DNA of 11,167 nucleotides from Ruminococcaceae bacterium UBA866 (GCA_002295325.1 DBGA01000070.1:56634-67800), one strand, 5' to 3'; positions 1 through 5,769 are shown, numbered from the stretch's first letter. Program-made: numbers and translations. Notes: generated by a model from the sequence alone, not told the origin.

Positions 1-290
1 TACAGATTATTGATTACTTAGAAAATGGTAATATTAAAAACTCTGTAAACCTTCCAGAAGCAATACTTGCAAAGAGTAAATTCCCTAGAATTTGCATTAT
101 ACATAAAAATATTAAAACTATCATTTCTCAAATTTCAACTGTTTTAGAAGAAAGTAATATTGAGAATATGCTTAACAAATCTCGTGGAGATTATGCATAT
201 ACAATGCTTGATGTTGACGGAAGAATTACCGACGATACGATTGCAAAAGTAAACGCAATTGAGGGTGTAATTAAAGTTAGAGTAATTTAG
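1..290 (+). CDS. serA: D-3-phosphoglycerate dehydrogenase, C-terminal part (5' end outside window)
   Basis: The reading frame is open from the left edge (first full codon at position 3) to a TAG at 288-290, giving 95 residues. It begins QIIDYLENGNIKNSVNLPEA, the linker typically seen after the NAD-binding domain of short PGDH enzymes. A C-terminal ACT domain follows, with recognisable pieces RICIIHKN, NKSRGDYAYTMLDVDG and the final GVIKVRVI. The family oxidises 3-phosphoglycerate to 3-phosphohydroxypyruvate, the first step of serine synthesis, in the cytoplasm; the ACT domain is usually regulatory. The catalytic and NAD-binding parts lie outside the window, so activity cannot be judged. The gene ends 15 bases before a strong hairpin terminator and converges on the next gene. 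The family call rests on the characteristic C-terminus only. Confidence 0.88.
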   Translation, partial: QIIDYLENGNIKNSVNLPEAILAKSKFPRICIIHKNIKTIISQISTVLEESNIENMLNKSRGDYAYTMLDVDGRITDDTIAKVNAIEGVIKVRVI

Positions 291-304
291 TCCTTTATAA
301 ACAT

Positions 305-338
305 AAAAAAAGACACTCCATATGGAGTGTCTTTTTTG
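305..338. terminator. Bidirectional intrinsic terminator between serA and the amidohydrolase gene
   Basis: A perfect inverted repeat at 311-332 (AGACACTCCAT and its complement) is flanked by an A run on the left (304-310) and a T run on the right (332-337). It can therefore end transcription of serA on the plus strand and of the minus-strand gene that stops at 354. Confidence 0.9.
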
Positions 339-353
339 GTATCGCTGTCCCTA

Positions 354-1244
354 CTATTTGCGTATAAATGGCTCTTTTACCTCGTCACTTAGCAAGTCGC
401 CGTAAGTATTAACTTTTCTATAGGCATTGCCCCAAGTTTCGCTTTTGCGATAAGCTCTAATGCTATCAATATTAAACTCAGCAATTATAATTTCCTCTGA
501 AGTATCATCTGCAATAACAATAGCATTGTCTACATAAGCACCGTTTTGGTCAAAAACAATCGGGCTAAAAGCACAAGAAGCGCCCCAACCAGTATTAGGA
601 TAGTTTGACATAGCGACACCAGTCATATTTTCAAAGGCTCTTGTAGAAAATTGATTAAGCCTCGCAGGGTTTATATCACAAGCATTTGGAGTGAGGATGA
701 TTTCTGCTCCTTTAAGCATTAAAATTCTTGCGCTTTCGGGAAATTCACGATCATAGCAAATCATCACACCAAGCTTAATTCCATCAAATTCACAAATTTT
801 GAATTCGCTACCACTTTGCAGTAACCCTTCGAGTGAAAAATCACAGGTATGAACCTTTGCGTATTCCAATATGATATCGCCATTTCGGTCGATTACAATG
901 GCAGTATTTTGTGGTTTGTCTGCTGTTTTAGATAAATATGTACAAACAACCCCAATATGGAGCTCCTTTGCAATTGCTAGAAATGCCTTGATATATTCGC
1001 TATCCCTATCAATAGCATCATCTAACCACTTGGCACGTTCTTTTTCAAAGTCAGCATCAAATGGATTATCAAAGGCGCCATCAAAAGGTTCGGCATAGCC
1101 ATTCGACCACATCTCAGGAAACAAGACGATATCAGCGCCCTTTTTGTGTGCTTCCCTGATATATTTTAAACCCAATTGGATATTACTATGTATATCATTT
1201 GGGATTGTTTTTTGCTGTACAAGTGCGACTTTCAGAATAGACAT
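354..1244 (-). CDS. Carbon-nitrogen hydrolase (nitrilase superfamily amidase)
   Basis: This 296-residue cytoplasmic protein has a full nitrilase-superfamily fold. The Glu-Lys-Cys catalytic triad is visible as E44 in LFPEMW, K130 in EYAKVHTCDF and C163 in GVMICYDREFPE. Family members hydrolyse amides, carbamoyl groups or nitriles. The general layout resembles the N-carbamoylputrescine amidase/beta-ureidopropionase-like branch, but the substrate cannot be read from sequence. The start at 1242-1244 is supported by GAGGTG a few bases upstream. The gene lies 31 bp downstream of the dCMP deaminase gene on the same strand with no terminator between them, so the two are probably co-transcribed. Downstream it ends in the shared hairpin with serA. 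The length is normal and nothing is broken. Family confidence is high and substrate confidence is low. Confidence 0.92.
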   Translation of the reverse strand: MSILKVALVQQKTIPNDIHSNIQLGLKYIREAHKKGADIVLFPEMWSNGYAEPFDGAFDNPFDADFEKERAKWLDDAIDRDSEYIKAFLAIAKELHIGVVCTYLSKTADKPQNTAIVIDRNGDIILEYAKVHTCDFSLEGLLQSGSEFKICEFDGIKLGVMICYDREFPESARILMLKGAEIILTPNACDINPARLNQFSTRAFENMTGVAMSNYPNTGWGASCAFSPIVFDQNGAYVDNAIVIADDTSEEIIIAEFNIDSIRAYRKSETWGNAYRKVNTYGDLLSDEVKEPFIRK

Positions 1245-1275
1245 AGTAACACCTCTAAACTTATGGTAAATTGAT

Positions 1276-1764
1276 TTAATATCCTAATTTTGCATCCAGT
1301 GATTCGTCGTCGTCAACCCAAGAATTCACATTGATTGTGGTGTATTTGTCTTGTGTGTTTCTCACAATGACCGTACTTATGCCTGAATTAATGATAAGTC
1401 TTTTACACATGGAACAGGCAGATGCATCAGGAACAAGCTCCTTGGTTTTGTAGTCCATGCCCACAAGGTAAAGAGTAGCACCTAGCATATGACTTCTTGA
1501 TGCAGAAATAATAGCATTTGCCTCTGCGTGTACACTTCTGCAAAGCTCATAACGCTCACCACGAGGAATATTTAGTTTTTCCCTTGTGCAATAGCCAAGG
1601 TCAGAGCAGTTTGCTCTTCCTCTAGGAGCGCCAACGTATCCCGTTGAAACAATCTCGTCATCTTTAACGATGATCGCACCAAAGTTGCGTCTTATACAAG
1701 TCCCTCTTTCCAAGACAGATTGAGCTATATCGAGGTAATAATTGATTTTGTCACGTCTACTCAT
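1276..1764 (-). CDS. Deoxycytidylate (dCMP) deaminase, ComEB-like
   Basis: This 162-residue zinc-dependent deaminase is of the dCMP deaminase/ComEB type. The zinc ligands and catalytic glutamate are visible: H79-A80-E81 in SVHAEANAI, and C117 and C120 in SACSMCKR. The usual proline before the first cysteine is an alanine here. The enzyme converts dCMP to dUMP, feeding thymidylate synthesis in the cytoplasm. The N-terminal part carries FGAIIVKDDEIVSTGYVGAPRG, which is characteristic of the family. The start is supported by AAGGAG about 10 bases upstream, and a good sigma-A-like promoter lies at 1800-1828. The gene is the first of a two-gene minus-strand unit with the amidohydrolase and is divergent from rsmA. 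A role in competence, as the name ComEB suggests, is not implied. Confidence 0.93.
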   Translation of the reverse strand: MSRRDKINYYLDIAQSVLERGTCIRRNFGAIIVKDDEIVSTGYVGAPRGRANCSDLGYCTREKLNIPRGERYELCRSVHAEANAIISASRSHMLGATLYLVGMDYKTKELVPDASACSMCKRLIINSGISTVIVRNTQDKYTTINVNSWVDDDESLDAKLGY

Positions 1765-1788
1765 AAAAACATTGCTCCTTAATTAAAA

Positions 1789-1804
1789 ATAATAGTACTA
1801 TTAT
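1789..1804. repeat. 16-bp perfect palindrome over the dCMP deaminase promoter
   Basis: The sequence ATAATAGTACTATTAT reads the same on both strands. It covers most of the predicted -10 box (1800-1805) and the expected transcription start of the minus-strand dCMP deaminase gene. That position is typical of a repressor operator. No known regulator consensus is recognised, and AT-rich DNA produces such symmetry fairly easily. Confidence 0.5.
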
Positions 1805-1828
1805 ACATTATTGGATATAATATAGCAA
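1800..1828 (-). promoter_or_regulatory. Sigma-A-like promoter for the dCMP deaminase unit
   Basis: On the minus strand, a -35 TTGCTA (plus positions 1823-1828) and a -10 TATAAT (1800-1805) are separated by exactly 17 bases. The start would fall near 1793, leaving a leader of about 30 nt with AAGGAG before the ATG. The -35 box lies inside the left arm of the 36-bp palindrome, and the -10 box lies inside the 16-bp palindrome. Confidence 0.7.
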
Positions 1829-1855
1829 TTTCTTTTATAAAAGAAATTGCTATAT
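1820..1855. repeat. 36-bp perfect palindrome between divergent genes
   Basis: Each 18-base arm is exactly complementary to the other with no loop. The arms begin ATATAGCAATTTC and the centre is TTTTATAAAA. Both sides are further flanked by TTGGA (1811-1815) and TCCAA (1856-1860), offset by a four-base insertion on the left. It lies upstream of both predicted transcription starts, so it probably acts as DNA (an operator or cruciform) rather than in either mRNA. No T run follows it, so it does not look like a terminator. Confidence 0.8.
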
Positions 1856-1861
1856 TCCAAC

Positions 1862-1890
1862 TTTATAAATATATATATATATGGTACAAT
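1862..1890 (+). promoter_or_regulatory. Predicted promoter of rsmA-hemW
   Basis: A -10 TACAAT (1885-1890) is preceded at 17 bases by the weak -35 TTTATA (1862-1867). The start would lie near 1897, followed by AAGGAG (1907-1912) and the ATG at 1919. The spacer is made largely of the (AT)7 tract at 1869-1882. Confidence 0.5.
1869..1882. repeat. (AT)7 dinucleotide tract
   Basis: Seven uninterrupted AT units lie between the predicted -35 and -10 boxes of rsmA. A change in repeat number would alter promoter spacing in two-base steps. Confidence 0.85.
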
Positions 1891-1918
1891 AGTGTAAAAG
1901 AGCATCAAGGAGAATGAT

Positions 1919-2785
1919 ATGAAAAACCTTTCAAATATAGAAACAATAAAAGATATATGCAAACGATACGGTTTTGAATTTTCAAAATCGCTAGGGCAAA
2001 ATTTCTTAATTAATCCAACCGTCTGCCCTGATATTGTGCATATGGGCAATATCAATGAGAATACAGGTGTCATTGAGATTGGCACAGGTTTTGGTGTATT
2101 GACGGCTGAACTTTGCAAAAATGCAAAAAAGGTTGTTGCAATTGAAATTGATACAAAGCTTTTGCCCGTCCTAAAAGAAACCCTTTCGCCATATAATAAT
2201 GTTAAGGTAATAAATGCTGACGTTTTAAAGCTAGACTTGAACGAGCTTATCAAAGAGGAATTTGAAGGCATGGAGGTTTGCGTTTGTGCAAATCTTCCTT
2301 ATTATATTACGTCGCCAATTATTATGAGCCTGCTTGAAGAAAGGTTGCCGATAAAATCTATCACTGTGATGGTTCAAAAAGAGGCAGCAGAACGACTTTG
2401 TGCCCAGATGGGAACTCGTGCTTGTGGTGCAGTTACTGCGGCTGTACGCTACTTTAGCGAGCCACAAATACTTTTTGAAGTATCAAGAGAAAGTTTTATG
2501 CCATCTCCTAATGTAGATTCAAGCGTAATTCGTCTTGATGTGAGAGAACAAACGCCTCAAAATGTAGTTTCAGAAGAACATTTCTTTAAGCTTGTCAAGG
2601 CTTCCTTTTCACAAAGACGAAAAACTCTTGCAAACCCTGTTTCAGCTGCATTTTGCGTGAAAAAATCTGATTTGTTGGATTTGCTAGAGAAAGTTTCATT
2701 AAAGAGAACTGCACGTGCTGAGGAGCTTTCTTTTGAGCAATTTATTACCCTTTCAAACGAAATGTTTGAGAATGGTATGAAATAA
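1919..2785 (+). CDS. rsmA: 16S rRNA (adenine(1518)-N(6)/adenine(1519)-N(6))-dimethyltransferase
   Basis: This 288-residue SAM-dependent methyltransferase is of the KsgA/RsmA family, which dimethylates two adjacent adenines in helix 45 of 16S rRNA late in small-subunit assembly. The family signatures are present in order: SLGQNFL (24-30), the SAM-binding loop EIGTGFGVLT (53-62), the acidic residue in AIEID (74-78), the NADV segment (99-102), the catalytic NLPYY (125-129), MPSPNVDSSV (194-203), and FSQRRKTLANP (230-240). The start is fixed by AAGGAG six bases upstream. The gene is full length for the family. Its TAA stop overlaps the hemW ATG by one base (TAATG), which points to a two-gene operon with translational coupling. 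It is divergent from the dCMP deaminase gene. Confidence 0.97.
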   Translation: MKNLSNIETIKDICKRYGFEFSKSLGQNFLINPTVCPDIVHMGNINENTGVIEIGTGFGVLTAELCKNAKKVVAIEIDTKLLPVLKETLSPYNNVKVINADVLKLDLNELIKEEFEGMEVCVCANLPYYITSPIIMSLLEERLPIKSITVMVQKEAAERLCAQMGTRACGAVTAAVRYFSEPQILFEVSRESFMPSPNVDSSVIRLDVREQTPQNVVSEEHFFKLVKASFSQRRKTLANPVSAAFCVKKSDLLDLLEKVSLKRTARAEELSFEQFITLSNEMFENGMK

Positions 2786-3897
2786 TGAAAAGAGATATTG
2801 GACTTTATGTGCATATTCCATTTTGCGTTAAAAAATGCCCCTATTGTGATTTTTACTCAATTGTTCATAACGATTTGCTAGAGGAAGACTACACAAAAGC
2901 TATCATTTCCGATATTCTAAGCTATACTGGAAAAAACATTAACGCTGATACCCTTTATTTTGGTGGTGGAACTCCTATTTTGATGTCCTCGAAAAATATA
3001 GCACTCATTATCAAAACCGCAAAAGATGTTTTTAATTTGAATGGGGAAATAACATTAGAAGCGAATCCTAATTCGACTACAAAAGTAAAGCTTAAAGAGT
3101 TAAAGCAAGCAGGAATTAACCGAATATCCTTTGGAATGCAGTCTGCCGACGAAAGGGAACTTAAAGCATTGGGCAGACTGCACGATTTGCCCCAAGCGAT
3201 TGAGGCAGTCAACAACGCGTATGAGACTGGGATAAAAAATATCTCGGTGGATATTATGCTAGGCACACCCTATCAAACGATGGCTTCTGTCAAAAACACC
3301 CTTGATGTAATAACAAAACTGCCGCTTTCTCACATTTCAGCCTATATGTTAAAGGTAGAGGAAGGAACTCCTTATTATCAAAGTGATATTTTGCAGTTTT
3401 GTGCAGATGATGACAAGCTTGCCGATATCTACTTGAACACCATTGATATACTAGAGCAAAATGCGTTTTCGCAATATGAGATTTCAAACTTTTCAAAAAA
3501 CGGCATGGAGAGTAGACACAATCTTAAATATTGGCGTTGTGAGGAATATTTGGGGTTTGGAGCATCTGCACACTCATTTTTTGATAACCGCAGATATTAC
3601 AATGAAAATAGTGTTCAAAAATATATTGAGAGCAAAGGGACGAATTCCATTACAACTGATGACAATGCAGGTGGCATCGATGAGTTTGTTATGTTAGGAT
3701 TAAGATTATCAGAGGGGATTGACCTAGACAAAATTAAAGCAAGCAATGGCGTTGATTTTGAAAAATTTATGCTATCTGCCAATAGATTTTGTGAGGGTGG
3801 ATTTGCAAAGATTTTAGATCATAGATTGTCTCTTGAAAAAAACGGCTATTTGTTATCTAACCACATAATAGCTAGCTTGTTAGAAAATGTAATATAA
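2785..3897 (+). CDS. hemW: Radical SAM family heme chaperone HemW
   Basis: This 370-residue radical SAM protein carries the 4Fe-4S cluster motif C14-x3-C18-x2-C21 in IPFCVKKCPYCDF. The residue two after the last cysteine is phenylalanine (F23). True HemN coproporphyrinogen dehydrogenases have a fourth cysteine there, so HemW is the better call. Further family motifs are GGGTP (60-64), EANP (92-95), SFGMQS (115-120), LGRLHD (129-134), VDIMLGTPYQT (154-164), YEISNFSK (231-238), RHNLKYW (244-250) and LGFGASAHS (256-264), followed by a HemN_C-type tail. HemW binds heme and is thought to deliver it to respiratory enzymes in the cytoplasm or at the membrane. The start codon overlaps the rsmA stop and has only a weak ribosome binding site, consistent with coupled translation. 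In many Firmicutes hemW instead follows lepA. Confidence 0.95.
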   Translation: MKRDIGLYVHIPFCVKKCPYCDFYSIVHNDLLEEDYTKAIISDILSYTGKNINADTLYFGGGTPILMSSKNIALIIKTAKDVFNLNGEITLEANPNSTTKVKLKELKQAGINRISFGMQSADERELKALGRLHDLPQAIEAVNNAYETGIKNISVDIMLGTPYQTMASVKNTLDVITKLPLSHISAYMLKVEEGTPYYQSDILQFCADDDKLADIYLNTIDILEQNAFSQYEISNFSKNGMESRHNLKYWRCEEYLGFGASAHSFFDNRRYYNENSVQKYIESKGTNSITTDDNAGGIDEFVMLGLRLSEGIDLDKIKASNGVDFEKFMLSANRFCEGGFAKILDHRLSLEKNGYLLSNHIIASLLENVI

Positions 3898-3972
3898 TTG
3901 TAATAAAATGACACAATTCTGTAGGAAATCACAAAGCTAGTTAACTATATATTAATAATACAACGTAAACAC
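3898..3972. other. Non-coding stretch after hemW
   Basis: I see no gene or clear terminator here. There is a 10-bp palindrome TAGTTAACTA at 3938-3947. The 11-mer TGTAATAAAAT at 3899-3909 recurs at 3991-4001, inside the next promoter. hemW transcripts would probably run on to the hairpin at 4060-4090. Confidence 0.4.
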
Positions 3973-4001
3973 TTGACATTACAGTTAATATGTAATAAAA
4001 T
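3973..4001 (+). promoter_or_regulatory. Near-consensus sigma-A promoter upstream of a candidate small RNA
   Basis: A perfect -35 TTGACA (3973-3978), a 17-base spacer and a -10 TAAAAT (3996-4001, one mismatch to TATAAT) make this the best-looking promoter in the window. It drives into a stretch with no convincing reading frame that ends in a strong terminator about 80 nt later. Confidence 0.75.
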
Positions 4002-4007
4002 TAGGTA

Positions 4008-4090
4008 CAGGATAGTTTCTGAGTTATACATGACTCTTTTTCATATACTACCCCCACTCAAAGTAAGGCTTACCGCCTTACTTTCTTTTT
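4008..4090 (+). ncRNA. Candidate small RNA, about 80 nt, with C-rich unpaired region
   Basis: Transcription from the promoter at 3973-4001 should start near 4008 and end at the terminator at 4060-4090, giving a transcript of about 80 nt. It contains a small hairpin (GAGTTA, loop TACA, TGACTC; 4021-4036) followed by five Us. Next comes an unpaired segment with CTACCCCCACTC (4049-4060), and then the terminator hairpin. C-rich single-stranded tracts are the seed of known Firmicutes sRNAs such as RsaE/RoxS, which pair with G-rich ribosome binding sites. Homology to those is not claimed and I do not recognise the family. The element could also act as a processed 3' end of the rsmA-hemW transcript. 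The start position is inferred from promoter spacing. Confidence 0.5.
4060..4090 (+). terminator. Strong intrinsic terminator
   Basis: A perfect 10-bp stem (AAAGTAAGGC 4060-4069 with GCCTTACTTT 4075-4084) has the five-base loop TTACC and is followed by CTTTTT (4085-4090). It would end the candidate small RNA and any read-through from hemW. Confidence 0.9.
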
Positions 4091-4118
4091 GCCCAAATTT
4101 AAGTAAATTGAAACTTTT

Positions 4119-4146
4119 TTGAAGTTTGATTGGTATTACTTATAAT
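4119..4146 (+). promoter_or_regulatory. Predicted promoter for the DUF4349 lipoprotein gene
   Basis: TTGAAG (4119-4124) and TATAAT (4141-4146) are 16 bases apart, predicting a start near 4153 and a leader of about 79 nt. A second TATAAT at 4183-4188 lies closer to the gene but has only a poorly spaced -35 (TTGATG at 4157-4162, 20-base spacer). Which of the two is used cannot be decided from sequence. Confidence 0.45.
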
Positions 4147-4231
4147 CATATAAAACTTGATGTATTTTTAGTAATATGATAATATAATGGTATTAAAGTG
4201 TAATATGCATATGGAAAAGGGGAGGAATACT

Positions 4232-5128
4232 ATGTTTAAAAAAGTAGCACTAATTTTCACAGCAATTGCTTTAACGCTTTCTATGACAGCTTGCCAATCT
4301 AGTAAATCAGAAAAAAACTCAGATTTTAATGGCGGGAGCCCACAACTTTTTGGTGCGCCAAATGAGATGAAAGATGAGGCTGGCATACAGGAAAAGAACG
4401 TATCAACTACATCTATATCAGCAGCACAGTCTGATCGCAAGGTTATTTTCAACTCAAACTTCGAGGTACAAACCAAGGATTATGATAAGACAATAGCTGC
4501 CCTCAATACACAAATTGAGCAGACTAAAAGCTACATACAAAGTTCCACTACCTATGGAGATAAAGAGCAGGGCAACGCTAGGTCTACCCTTTTAATTCGT
4601 GTTCCATCAAATGTCTATGAGCAGTTTAAACTTGATATACAAGAACTTGGAAATGTGATATCTTCCTCTGAGGGTGGAGAAGATGTTACAGGTGATTACT
4701 TTGATAAAGATGCAAGGCTTAACGTTTTAAAAGCACAGGAAAAGCGTGTGCTGGAGCTTCTTGCAAAGGCAGATACCATTGAGGATATACTGAAAATTGA
4801 GGCTGAACTTACTAGAATTCGTGCAGAAATAGAACAGCTTACCACCGTAATAAAACGCTATGACGATTTAATTTCTTACTCAACAATTAATGTTAGCATC
4901 TATCAAACAACTGATTATATAATCAAGAATGATGGATTTTTTGCTAAAATTGTAAAAACGATAAAAGATTCCTTGCATTCAGGATTAACTTTAATTCAAA
5001 ATACTATTTATGCAATCGTATGGCTATTTCCATATCTTATCGTTATAGGTGTAGTTCTTTTAATTGTTAGAAGAGTATTGAAGAAGAAGAACATTAAACT
5101 TTTCGAAAAAACACCTCCGTCAGAATAA
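4232..5128 (+). CDS. DUF4349 domain-containing lipoprotein
   Basis: The start is set at 4232 because GGGGAGG lies six bases upstream and the protein then opens with a proper lipoprotein signal. An upstream in-frame ATG at 4187 overlaps the second candidate -10 box and has no ribosome binding site. The 298-residue product has a signal peptide ending in the lipobox LSMTAC, with lipidated C21. A low-complexity polar linker follows (about 22-68). A DUF4349 domain (about 70-280) includes a predicted coiled coil (about 161-212) and ends in a transmembrane helix (about 257-280) followed by a basic stretch RRVLKKK. The bulk should lie outside the membrane, tethered at both ends. The molecular function of DUF4349 is not established. 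It is likely a single-gene transcription unit. Confidence 0.9.
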   Translation: MFKKVALIFTAIALTLSMTACQSSKSEKNSDFNGGSPQLFGAPNEMKDEAGIQEKNVSTTSISAAQSDRKVIFNSNFEVQTKDYDKTIAALNTQIEQTKSYIQSSTTYGDKEQGNARSTLLIRVPSNVYEQFKLDIQELGNVISSSEGGEDVTGDYFDKDARLNVLKAQEKRVLELLAKADTIEDILKIEAELTRIRAEIEQLTTVIKRYDDLISYSTINVSIYQTTDYIIKNDGFFAKIVKTIKDSLHSGLTLIQNTIYAIVWLFPYLIVIGVVLLIVRRVLKKKNIKLFEKTPPSE

Positions 5129-5289
5129 AATTAAAATTGATACCACTCTCGATATTGTGCAAAAGCAGTAAGTACTCTATGACGTCATATGGGATGGATG
5201 CCTTTCATGATACGGAAAAATTAGAGGAATACGATGTGGTGAATGCAATTACCGTTATGTTTTCTAAAACAATTCCAAAGAAGGAATAA
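5129..5289 (+). pseudogene. Possible gene remnant or tiny ORF after the DUF4349 gene
   Basis: In a frame shifted from the upstream gene, the sequence stays open up to a TAA at 5287-5289. From an ATG at 5179 it would encode 36 residues, including EKLEEYDVVNAITVMFSK. The composition looks protein-like, but no ribosome binding site precedes the ATG and I recognise no family. Short protein-like strings also appear in another frame just upstream (DTTLDIVQKQ then stop), which would fit decayed, frameshifted coding DNA. Chance openness is a real alternative. Confidence 0.25.
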
Positions 5290-5306
5290 AACAACCTAAC
5301 CTACAC

Positions 5307-5355
5307 AAAAAAACAAGAGATAGTAAGGTTTTTACCTTGCTATCTCTTGTTTTTT
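5307..5355. terminator. Long bidirectional terminator hairpin between the DUF4349 region and spoVG
   Basis: A stem of about 20 bp (ACAAGAGATAGTAAGGT at about 5313-5329 with its complement at 5334-5350, one G-U or A-C position depending on strand) has a TTTT loop. A and T runs flank it on both sides. On the minus strand it starts directly at the spoVG stop codon. Confidence 0.92.
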
Positions 5356-5638
5356 ATTGGTCATTGAGGACGTCTTCGTGCTCTGCTAGATAGTCACTAT
5401 AAGCAGAGAGAATAATTTCCTCAATAGCCACCCTGCCTTCTGCAGAAATTGGATGGACTATATCTCTAAAAATACCATTGTCATCCCGTCTGCTTGGCAT
5501 TGCCACAAACAATCTTGAGGGGCCTTCTATGATTTTAATGTCGTGAAGTGCAATTGTGTTGTCAATTGTGACTGAAACGATAGCCCGTAGTCTGCCTTCT
5601 GATAATAGCTTCCTAATCTTAATATCTGTTATGTTCAT
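5354..5638 (-). CDS. spoVG: Septation/regulatory RNA-binding protein SpoVG
   Basis: This 94-residue SpoVG is close to the usual length (97 in Bacillus subtilis). Signature parts are MNITDIKIRK at the start, the core IIEGPSRLFVAMPSRR (36-51) and the segment FRDIVHPI (57-64). In other Firmicutes SpoVG affects asymmetric septation at sporulation and acts as a site-specific DNA/RNA-binding regulator of virulence and cell-wall genes. Its role here is inferred from the family. The start is supported by GGAG seven bases upstream. The stop codon sits at the edge of the shared terminator. It is divergent from murC across 244 bp of very AT-rich DNA. I find no convincing sigma-H promoter (AGGA-type -35), unlike the Bacillus gene. 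Confidence 0.97.
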   Translation of the reverse strand: MNITDIKIRKLLSEGRLRAIVSVTIDNTIALHDIKIIEGPSRLFVAMPSRRDDNGIFRDIVHPISAEGRVAIEEIILSAYSDYLAEHEDVLNDQ

Positions 5639-5714
5639 GTGTTAACTCCGTTTCTCAACAAAAAATGTTAAATAAAAATGAATGCAAGTTGTCTAAAAGT
5701 ATATTTGTCACAAA

Positions 5715-5744
5715 TTAATACAGTTATTCAAGCAATTATGTAAA
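5715..5744 (-). promoter_or_regulatory. Weak candidate promoter for spoVG
   Basis: On the minus strand, TTTACA (plus 5739-5744) and TATTAA (5715-5720) are 18 bases apart, predicting a leader of about 70 nt. The -10 match is poor (4 of 6), and AT-rich DNA yields such matches by chance. Confidence 0.28.
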
Positions 5745-5769
5745 ATAATGAAATATTTTTAAATTATTG

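Noticed and set aside
1801..2271. Long open frame on the minus strand opposite rsmA
   Set aside because: It overlaps the well-supported rsmA gene and the palindromic control region, shows a low-complexity Ser/Phe/Ile composition typical of antisense frames, and matches no family I recognise.
2785..3897. Annotation of the radical SAM gene as oxygen-independent coproporphyrinogen III oxidase (HemN)
   Set aside because: The residue two after the CxxxCxxC motif is phenylalanine, where HemN has a fourth cysteine. Length and motifs fit HemW.
4030..4122. Possible short ORF starting at ATG 4030 inside the candidate small RNA
   Set aside because: It runs straight through the terminator hairpin and T tract and has no good ribosome binding site, so translation is unlikely.
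4187..4231. Upstream in-frame ATG for the DUF4349 gene
   Set aside because: It overlaps a candidate -10 box, has no ribosome binding site, and would put a polar stretch before the lipoprotein signal peptide. The ATG at 4232 has GGGGAGG and a proper signal sequence.
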